A stretch of 64,000 nucleotides of DNA from Oscheius onirici (lineage: Eukaryota > Nematoda > Chromadorea > Rhabditida > Rhabditidae), in assembly GCA_932521025.1 (NCBI GenBank), contig OW051472.1, forward strand, positions 2,108,001 through 2,172,000, read 5' to 3'. Positions 45,148-55,900 of this stretch are shown here, one piece after another. Each line of letters begins with the position of its first letter. Position 1 is the stretch's first letter. A program made the position numbers and the translations under genes. The notes beneath the pieces were generated by a model. The model was not told the DNA's origin, ran no database searches, and was given only the letters and a program-made list of their open reading frames with translations.

Positions 45148-45721
45148 TGAAACTTTTCTCCTTGTTTGTAGTTTTTTGTGTCGTTTCACACGAATTCCAC
45201 TGTTGTGTCATCTAGAATTGCACTTTTTCCGCTACTAGATCGAAGAAATGGACGAAAAGAGAGCGAAAGAAAGACTGGAGAAAAACACAAAAAGGACGCC
45301 GGATTATTTTATTTTTTGGAACACGCACGCTGTGGAAATATAGTCGCTCTCTTTGTGATGATAATACTGTTTTTTTGAAACAGCAAAATTCTTGCCGAAA
45401 TCTACCTGATTCATTGCCTCACTCTCTTTTCGAGCCAGTTATGCTTCACTCATGCCTGTGTTAGCTTCATTTGTTTTGCGATCTCAATCAGCAAGATTTT
45501 AAACTTCGAAAACAGCACAAAACAAATATTGTCCTGTTTTTGCGCAAATCATATTTCGCACAAGGTTGATATAATACGAACTTCGGGATGTGAGATGGTT
45601 ACTTGTTGCATGACGCTGGTCTAAAACATACGTTGTCATAACTATTTCGGACAAGACTCTCTCGTGTCAAGACGATGAAGTCTCAGACCTTACAGTAGTG
45701 AGGGCCCTTCTGTAGCACTAT
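45148..45721. other. No gene recognised
   Basis: 3' flank of the three-finger gene. AT-rich, with only short frames without family resemblance. Confidence 0.3.
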
Positions 45722-45890
45722 GGATTGTGAATACACTAGTACAGGGTTCTATGCAACCTTTTTCGACTATGAGAAAGCCTTCGACTCAGTTGAAAGAATA
45801 GCAGTTTGGAATTCTCTGAAGAGACGAGGATTGGACCAAAAGCTGGTGACATTGCTGTAGAATCTGTACACATGTGTACACATGTTATGA
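45722..45890 (+). pseudogene. Reverse transcriptase remnant (RTE-like)
   Basis: The plus strand reads FYATFFDYEKAFDSVERIAV then WNSLKRRGLDQKLVTLL and a stop. This is the RT block around the first catalytic aspartate (F-x-D-Y-x-K-A-F-D). A further open stretch at 45985-46265 may continue the element, but I could not match it to RT motifs. Confidence 0.65.
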
Positions 45891-46269
45891 CACTGTCTTC
45901 GCGTTATTCCAAAAATAAGAAAGAGGAAGACTGAAACGGAAATAAAACGTTTTTCTAGGTTTCGAGCTATTGCTTTTAATTTCACAAGCTGTGCGAGTGC
46001 TTCTTCAAGCGCTCCTCAGTGATTCTACCAACGCCAGAATCTACTGTGGAAATAAGAGGATTCCAATCCCAGAACTGCGACACAGCGAGATTGTAAAGTC
46101 AACACTCATGGCTCCACCAGCGATGCTCGTCTCTCCTGGGATTCCATCAAGTCAAGCAGCCGTCTACACGAACAAGAAGACAAGCCCAATCAAGAGGCTA
46201 TCTTCGCGACTCGGACAAGATGTCACTTTCTGGATGAGAAGAGGCTGGGCAGTGGTCGAGACCTGAGAG

Positions 46270-46925
46270 CGGCGAAGGATTCCAAGAAACTACCGTTTCT
46301 ACATGATACCCCTCGATTCCGCCAAATAAATTGTAAATTGATAATCGAGCCGAGTGGCACGTGATATACGACGAGTTGGTAGCAATAACTGCCTGTCTAG
46401 TGTGCAACCTTGGAAAATCAGACGTGAAAGGAATAATGCTATCAGCGAGAAAACAATCTACCACGAATACACGATGATCTGATGAAACCTACAAAATTTT
46501 TTGGCTTTTTGAGAAATGCAAGCAGTCCAAAATTGGCTCTAAACATTCCTTCTTGGTAATTTTAATTTCATTTGCTTCCGGAATACTTTTTTGAGAGATC
46601 ATTTACCGACCTATCAAGAACTTCTAAGTATTACATACTCAGCTCGGAACAAAAATACTGAGATCATGTTGATTCCATTGCTCTCGCATATTATGTCAGT
46701 TCCCCCCCCCCCCCCCAAAAAAAAAAAAAATTATATTCCCGATTATGGAGTCACTGGGCGAGGATTACCGTCCCCGTTAGGCCGATTGTCTTTGTCGCAA
46801 AAACTTTTTGCGGAACCCCTACGCAGGCAGACATTTGTCTTTTATTCGCTAACTGAAACCAAAAACTAGTTATTTGGTTCGCAGCACATTTTCGCCCCTT
46901 TTGGAAGTTTTCGGAAGCTGGGAAA
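46270..46925. other. Non-coding; poly(C)-poly(A) run at about 46696-46731
   Basis: Contains an uninterrupted run of C followed directly by a run of A (over 30 bases together). No gene seen. The region just upstream of the SLC4 first exon may hold its promoter. Confidence 0.4.
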
Positions 46926-49900
46926 ATGTCGTCAACTACTTCACCGACTGGTTGGTTTCAAATTCGAAAGTTTAAAGGAACAAACTGAATTCGTCCATTT
47001 TTTTATTAATCCAATGAAACAATCTAGAAAAACTTCGTTTTCAACTCCTAAAACTTCGTTTGTGTGATTCGTTAGTAACGGCCAACTGATTTCGTTTGGT
47101 ACTTTGCTCGGTGTTGTAGCGATTCAAAGCATTCAGCATAATAAGTTTTACACGAAACATTTCTCTTTGCTAGTCCTGGTTATTACAACAATATTATTCC
47201 TTTTCAACCTGTTTCAAATTGATTCCAATAGTATAAACTTACCGTGAAGTTCATGAAACTTTTTCGAATTTATTGTAGCTTTGCAAAAAGAATGTCGCTA
47301 CACAGTGCTGTGAATTAGGCTAGAACAAAGAAAGAACATGTTTTGCGAAAAGGAATCAGCTCCATTAGGAACCGAAGAAGTCTTCGCATTTATGGTTTTT
47401 TTTTGTAACTTTTGGTTTTTCATTACCTCTGTCGTTAGTTTTTCTTCTATCTAGCAAAATGTATTCGGGCAAAAGAAGAATCACACTTTTTCCCTCAATG
47501 GTTTGAATACCATCTTGGGCAAACAATCATCAGACACCAGAATGGAAACTTTTCGATTCCGACATGGTTTCTGTCGAGAACCAGGCTTTTTCGCCTTTTC
47601 TACGTAAGAAGCGTCAAGCTGTCCGTATTTTTCCCAAGAAAAACATGCAAACATAAAACAATACCACTAATTTGGTCACTTCCGAAAGCTTGAAAAAAAT
47701 TCAGTCCAAATTCACAGTGGCACGAAGCGTTTTTGCTATGCTGTCAATAGTTCTTTTTCAACGTCCAACTTTTTCGTAAGCTATTCAATTGAAAAAAAAA
47801 CATGTAGGTATTACAGTTACCATAAAAATTCATCGATTCACTTCTACTCATACGGTTCAAATTTTTGCTTCACTACACGAATATTACTTTTCCCCATACT
47901 TCTGTATCCTGTGATTCCTCTACGTTTGATTACCAAAGTTCCTTATAGAGCAGAAGTTTTACAGTTTCTCCACTCCAAGCCTCAAACGAAGTGTATGCCG
48001 AAAATGGTCTTTCAAACCTTGCTTCTGCAACTTTTCCTTATAGATCAGAAGTTTCTCGTATCTTCACGGCAAACAGTAGTTTCGCGCAATAACTCAAAAA
48101 AGTTGACTTTCATTCCATCCAAAGAACTTCCAGACGACCAAGACCCCGTCACTTTGATCTACTTCAAAAATGAAAAGATCCCAGCCAAGGATTTTGGCTC
48201 TGAGGTCAGAGCAGTCATGGACGTTGAGCATCTTCTCCACAAGGCTGTAGTACTCCTCGACTTGGAAGAAACCAGCCCTGAGGACATTTTCAACCGGTTT
48301 TTGAGTTTTCACTCTACAAAAACAGTATTTTCAGGATGATAATGGAAATTGACATTAAGGCACCGGAAGTTAACCCGGACCATGTTAGGAGCGTCCTCTT
48401 TACTCAAGATGAAGGGAGTAAATGTGAGTTTTGATTAAAAAAAGAGCGGATAAATCAAATAGGGCAGAAAGTGATTTCTCGTCAAGATGAGCGCCCGAAT
48501 AGTAACAGTAGCGTCTCTAATGCGAGCCTAATCCCAAAAAGTTTTTCGAACCAATTTGCTTGTCTTCAGTGTACTAAAACTACAACTTCTTCGCAGCTCT
48601 AAAAAGAGTCCACAGGTATATGTATTGGTAAGCGGTCGTGGAAATGTTGATATTTTCTTGTTCGGCACATGTTCTGCCCATCCGCGGAAAGTTTTATTCG
48701 TCTTCAATAAAGTTCTCTGTTTCAAAAACACAAAAAAAAACTAAGAAAACTGTTGCTGCTGCTGCACGTTTCTGGATGTCGCGGGAACGTTGTAAAAGAC
48801 ACTAAAGCTTCCTGGCAGTAAGTTACGGTTTGCTTCACAAACCCTGCAGAGTCGTCATTACTGTTTTTAACCGACAGGGACAACTGCTTTTTTGTTTCTC
48901 CCACCAGATACCCTGAAGATTTTGCCGGGAAGGTGTTCTTGACGTCATCTCAAAGAAAAAAAATGTTATTCTTTTCGGTTTCGAAGAAATATTCTAACAA
49001 GGTGAGTCTGAAGAAGCAGGGTAATGCTTTTACGATATAATCATAAAGTTACTTTTTCAGTCTTTTTGTCGCTAGTTACGGGAATAAGCTCAGAAGGTGC
49101 TAGAAGAGTCATTCAAAAATCGGGGTCGTGTTTCATCAAAGCTAGGTTAAAAAATGGGGTGTTGTGTTTCACGAAAAGGATATATTTAGAAAGTTTTGGA
49201 AAACCACAATTTCTTTCTTTCTGTCTTTTCTAAAACGGTTACGTTTTCAGTCAGTCTCTTCTCCCACACCGTCCAGTCACTGTCCCCATTGGACGGTCAA
49301 AATGAATCTCTGGACTACGACCAGACCTGGATGAGTGCTCTGTTGGTTTTTTTCTAGTTTTCTTGAAAACTAAACTCAGATGCATGCTGCCAACAATCCG
49401 GCATCGTCACATCGCCATTGCCAGACTGGCACGACCGACAAATATGGGCAGGACGATGGAAGATCTGAAATTCATTGTGCTGATTGTGGCTCCGAGTCGG
49501 GAGGTGAGTATTACTGATGGATATACCACATAATGTGAAGGTTGATGAGCTCAGAAATATAACAACTTTTTGAAACAAAAGTGAGATTTTGTATGTAATA
49601 GAAGTGGAAGCAAGACGTGACAGGACAGGAGACGCCAACGACAATTCTGCCCAGTCAAGGCATCTATCTTCCCGTAGGTCGGTAAATTGGTAGTAGCATG
49701 ATACGAAAGTAAACCTTTTTTGGAGTCAGACAGACAAAATTATAGAACGTTAGCCTGATTTCTCTGGCTTTTCAGACAATTGAGCTTGCTCTGGCGTTGA
49801 TTACGGGCTAAACTTTATCTTTTGTATAGAAGTGTTACTTTTGGGAATGTTTGTTTTCTTTTTTGTACTTGTTTCCAGCAAAACCGAAAAGCCCCGACGT

Positions 49901-52900
49901 ATTGAATAGTTTCTCGGAACATTTTTGTTGATTTCTGTCTGAAATGCTTAGCTCTATCAAATTATTGTTGCGCAGCATGATAAAACAATTTCTTGAAACA
50001 CAACGTTTGACACATTAGAAAGAGTAAGAAAGTTCGTGTTTTCAGTTGGTATTACAATCCAGTTCACCGCAGAATTGTCTAGATTCGTTGGATTCTGTCT
50101 ATACCAATCTTATGAAACAGAAAACTAAGATTTGGGGTAACAAAGTAGCGTCTCTATTGTTATTTTTCCCAGTTTTCTAACCTCCAAGATATGTGATTCT
50201 TCAAGTTCAAAATTCCAGTGGAGCTTAGAAAATGTTCCAGCAATGTCTGAGAGGAATCAAATCCACAATTATGGGTTCCCGATGGCTAAAAATTCTTTCT
50301 TATGGAGTTGCGGAGCCCTAAACACAAAACTGTAATGCTTATATTTTTGGTCACCCACCACGCCTAGCAATCTATCGAGGATAACTGTTATTATCAGTAT
50401 GAGTTGAAACATTTCATTGCAATAACTTTTTTCACGTTTTCTAATATTTTTGCTTCTGAAAGAGCCGAAAAGTGGCGAAGATTACTTCAAACTCTTTTAT
50501 TGCTTCGAATATGTGTTATAAGCAAACTACGTTGAGTATAACCAATGTTGGTGTGAAATCGAGGTGAAACGCCTGGACTTTGAATACTGACACAAGTCTG
50601 CTTTTTCGTACTCTACCATATGTTCGTTCCCGTTTTACGCGACAAGATTCATACACGACAGTGTTATATTATTGTACAGTCCAGACCCGTTGAACGTACC
50701 CAATCGTGCAACAAAAAGGGTACGTTATAGTGGGGGTGGAGAAACTTTCCTGCAAAACTTATTGGTGATGGACCGGGACGGGCCACTATTTGTAGAAAGT
50801 ACGGTACTTTTCAAACCATTTTTATCTTTCAAAGTAAATGTAAATAGTTCTCGATATTTCAATAGTTGATAGTTTTTTTTCTCCTGTACGAACAAAATTC
50901 AAATTTTCAGAAAGGAACCAAAACAGCACTAGAAACGGCCCGTACTTTTGCCACATTGATGGCCGATTTGGATGTTCGTCAACGACTTTCGGTAGCTGCA
51001 TCTGGGGAAGATTTCCGTTCTGCTCTACTGTCTGCAGCCAAAGAAATGGAACAGAACCATGGTCATTTGAGAGAGCAGTCAACGATTAGAATAAGCAGGG
51101 AGAAGCAGAAAATTGTGAGTTTTTTTTCATAGAGTTTTCGGCTTTTTTCAAAATTTTGAACATTTGGTACCTACCACAACCCGCCGCCGCAATGGAACGT
51201 AGAATTGTGGACACTTACAGCTATCGTAAGAAACAAAAAAGAGTAAAACCAAGGCAGTACTTTATTCGCCCTCTCACATAGAATGTTAGTCAAAAAAACT
51301 TTTCGAGTCTCTTAAAAAACTGAAAAAAATGTGAAAACTACAGTAAACACTTTTTCTGTAACATGTTCCGAGAACAGGCCCTATGTGGTGTAAAGAAAGA
51401 CTGAAAAAAAGTGGTTTGTTCATGGTCACGATTCCATCTGCTGTAGTAGTTAAACAGACGGAGATATATGTTGCAGTTCAAATTGATTTTCAGTTCAAAT
51501 TGAAATGAACTAGTTCAAATTGATTTTTCAATTTGAACTAGTGGAAATTGATTTCGTTTCAGTTCAAACTGATTACGATACGTTCAAATTGATTTCAACT
51601 AGTTCAAACTGATTTTCATTTCTTTTTTCATTTTCTCGAGAATTTCTACGTTTTTATCATATTTTCCCTCGTTTATTCCCATTTCATTTTCTTTCTTATG
51701 AAAAAGAGACTAAATTTCAAGCATTTTGACACCAAAACGAAATTCAAACTAGGTCCTCAGAGCCTGCATCTGCGTTTTCTACGTTTTTACAAAATTTTCG
51801 GGCGAGTCTGTCTATAATGCTCATTTTCTCGAGTTTTATTCGATTATTTATGCTGTTGGGCCTTCATTCATGTTCTTACAGACGTTTCCAATGCCCTTTT
51901 TCACAGTTTTGTTGCTGTTGTACGATTTTCAACGCCCCAGTCTTTGTTTTTTTTAGCTTTTTTTTTTCATTTTCTATACTTTAGGCAACAAGATGACGTC
52001 TAAATCTGCAACCAAAGCTGATGAACGCCTAAAAGACGACGAGAACCGATCCAATGAAGCCGAGGAACAAAGCAATTCGGTTAGTCTAATGTTGTTTTTT
52101 TTATCTTGTTTTCAGAACTTAAAACTGCCGGAAGAAGATCGAAAAGCGACTGAGACGAGTCGACAAGGGCTGCAAGAAATGCAGATGGAGCAAAAATGGA
52201 CGCAGCGCTCTTCGACAAATGTGAGAGTCTCTATTTTTCCTTCAATTCTCTTCGTTTCTGCTACAGACGAACGAGGACGCTCCAATGTTTCGTCTGATCC
52301 GAGTCGACCTGAAAGATTCCTCCAAAGTGGTCGAAGAGAACAAGAAGAACACTCTGAACTAGGCCAGTTCGCATCCTTGCGTTCATCTCCTGGTCTGCCA
52401 TCTCGAGGGCGTCAAGTCGGCCATATGCGTCCACGAGCTTAACGGAAAGAAGCTCTACCAGATCCCTCTCGACATCGGGTTAGTACTTTGCAATCGCACT
52501 GAAGTTTCCTATATTTTACAGAAGTGTATCCGGAAAATCATCTGCCGAATGCTTTTGCCAATTTGGACAAGGAGGAGCAGCCCAAGATTGATGAGCTGAA
52601 GCGCGTCAACTTGCCCTGATTGTATCAGTCAAAATTCAAGTGTTGTTCGGGAACAAGGACAAGACAAAGTACACCAGCACATCGAAGCTGGCTATTCGCG
52701 GTGGCTCGGATGGAGGACTTCTCATGGGTGCCTGTTCACAGCAGAGACCTGACCCCTTTGGAGCTGTCATCAACAAAAACAAAATCAGTTACGCTCCGGT
52801 TTTCAGAGTCTTCGACATGCTCCGCTTCCACAAGTTCACGATTGGCGGTGCCTGGGTCCCCGAGTTCGGCGGACAATGTCCCTCGACTGTTCTGATAAGA

Positions 52901-55900
52901 AGGATTGTTTTTATGGATTAGTCTCTACGAAATTTTTGTACAAAGTATTGTCTAGGATTGGTACGAAGAACGGAATTCTGCTCAATTGGTTTTCAAGAAA
53001 CCAACTGAAGCCGAAGATTCAATTACTGGTATCCAAGGAGTAACACGCTGTCCCTGTTCTACATTATGCGACACGAAGAAGTGCTCCTGCCAAAGAAACA
53101 ATCTTCGTTTTGTTGCTGCTTATCGTTGTTGATGTTTTTTGTTGTTTTCAATAAAATCTCCTTCAAACAAAACGTGTAAGATTCCGTCAGAGGTCGTTTT
53201 GGAGTCAAAATGCTCGAAAACTTGAGATTTTAGAAGCAAAAATAAAAATTTACAAAAAAATTTGTAAAAAAATGAATAAAAAGGCACAGAAAAAATGAGA
53301 AAGAAATAAAAATCAATTTCAACTATAGTCTGTGCAAAATGTAGGGAGCATTTTTTGAATTGGCCCGCGCTTTTATGTTGCAGTTCAAATTGATTCAAAA
53401 AGATTCTCCATGAAGCAAAAAAAAACCAATAGTGATTGTAGTCGGTTTATACTGAAAAATGAGAAATGTCGTGAACAGAAAGAAGCTTTTTCAAACGCTC
53501 TTTTCTTTTATTAGTTTCGAACAATTTGTATCAATCTCTAACGTGTGAAAATTAGTTTTCTTGCGATCTCAAACATAACGAACGTTGAAAATACTATTGA
53601 TTTAGTGCTTCAACGAAGCAAAGTTTTTTTCGTAGAAAAATGATACAAACTTCTCAATCTTGGTATTCCCATATGGTTTGATCTTTTTCTGGATTCAAAC
53701 GCTTGCATAAATACGATCAATAATTGGAAGATTCCCTTATCACATCTGACCAACATTCTGAAACCAAAAAAATCTCAAAAACTTTTTTCCAGTTCAGTTC
53801 CAACTGGTACCCATTCCGTGCCCTGAAAGAAGAGTTCACCAACCGTCTCGGCTTCTACAGTTCCGATTTTTTGGACGGAATTCGTGGTCCAAAGACGATC
53901 CAGAAAGTCCTTTCAACTACAGTATTCCTATATTTTGCCTGTCTCCTACCGTCTATAGCTCTCGGTGTTCTGAATGATGGGAATACTGCTGGAAGTATCA
54001 GTCAGTTTTTTTGCCCTTTTCTTTAAAAAAAAGTGGCTTTAGATGTGAGAAAAGTGATCCTGGCACAAGCGATCGGCGGAATCTTCTTCGCTCTTCTGGG
54101 AGGACAGCCCATGGTCATTTTGATCACGACGGCTCCGCTGGCTATTTATATGAAGGGTGCGTCGTTGAGCTGAAAATACTGAGAACCTATTCTATGAAAA
54201 ATTACCTCTAGTATGAGTGAAACATGACAAAATGGAACGATCGAAAAGTTTTGAAAGAAGAAATACACACCGAGTGAGGTAAATGTACACATGAAGCGAG
54301 AATATGGAAAAATCGGAAACTTTTGTACAAAAATCAGTAGTTTTCCAGCTATCTATGCGTACTGCTCAGCACTTCCAGAGTAAACGAACCGGGTATACAG
54401 GTACCTTGTAGCAAGTAAAACGTGGAGCTTCGGCTTCCACCAGTCCCAAATCAGTGTTTGCCGTGGCAGGCTGTCGAATTTGAGAAAAAAAGTCCCTTAT
54501 TTTCGTAGAAAAACCCCGGTTTCAAAATGCACGTAGTTCTGGTGGGTATATCCAGTATATGCGAGACACAAGTGAAAACAACGATATTCATTTCGCGGAA
54601 CCCGAATATACATTACTGCTGCAATGCAAGCCGCTGTATACATTGGTATACAGAAATAGCTCATAATATATAGATTTCTTGAAACATGTAGTTTGAAGTG
54701 AGATTTTTTTATAGATTTTCCCATTTTACTTTGTCCTCCTGTGGAAGCGCTGAGTGGTAGAGATGAAACATATTTTAATTCTTTAATAACAAGGTTGGCA
54801 ACGCCCTTCCAGGGCTAAAGTAGAAGTTCATGACTTCGCTCTGTCACGAAGCACTAGTCGTGGTTTGAACGGGTCGACCGGTCTTTAGTGAGTCTCAGCC
54901 CTACTGTCCCTTCCCTTCTCCCATTGTCACTCTGTTACAGTCACGCAATACCAGTAAGAAACTATCCAAGTCATAAGAACCCTTCGGGTACTTGCTTTTC
55001 TTGTCGCGACTTGTTAAAAACTAATTTGCGCACAAAGCTCCCCTCCTTATCCTCAATTAGAGCCTCAGACACAAACACAGAGACCTGAGAGCAATATAAA
55101 GTGGATTTTTAATTCTTTGTGCGATTTGGAGAGTTAGAACAAGTGGCTGAGTTAACAGTAACCACAGTCGCTTGACACGGAATGAGCAAAAGCACGCCAT
55201 CATACAAAAATTCTCTTCTATCTGACGGTGCTGTAGAAGTGATCACCAAAGCTGGCACCAGTGATATCCCCTACTTGAGAGAACTGTCTAACAGGCTCAG
55301 GCAAACAAACATACAGAGGAGTTGAAACGTTGAGAGAACATAAAAATTAAATTGTGCCAAAGCACAGACCAATGACCGACCGCACAGCAAAAATAAAGAT
55401 TTTTATTTTCGATCCAAAAAGTGTTCATAAAGCTGATAGACTTTGAAATTTTTGGGAATCATTTCTTTGTTTCAGCGTCCTGGCTTAGGATCTCCATGAA
55501 TTCCGAAATACGATTTTTTTTCCTGTGTTCTTGAAAATTCTTACTTTGTACTTAGAAAGAGACCGTGGTTGAAGATTCCAGTCTGTATACTGTTCTATTC
55601 ACTTCGCACTAAATGTTTCAAGAAATCTGTATATTTTGATCTCTGAAGACCAATATCAGAAATCGAAAAAAAATAAATATAATTTCCAGTAATCTACAGT
55701 ATTTGCCAGCAGATGGACTACGACTTTTTCGCCATGTATGCCAGTGTCGGACTATTCTGTCAGCTCTTTCTTATACTGTACTCTGCCATTGGACTCAGTG
55801 GACTGATGCGCTTTTCAACGAGGTTGGTACTTTTTTCTCTAAGATGCGAAGGGTAATAGATAGCCTCTGACGTCGCAATGAAATTTCAACTTTTAGCCAT

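Noticed and set aside
45985-46266. Separate protein-coding gene after the RT remnant
   Set aside because: The open stretch has no start, splice partners or family motif. It is most likely transposon debris, but I could not prove it.
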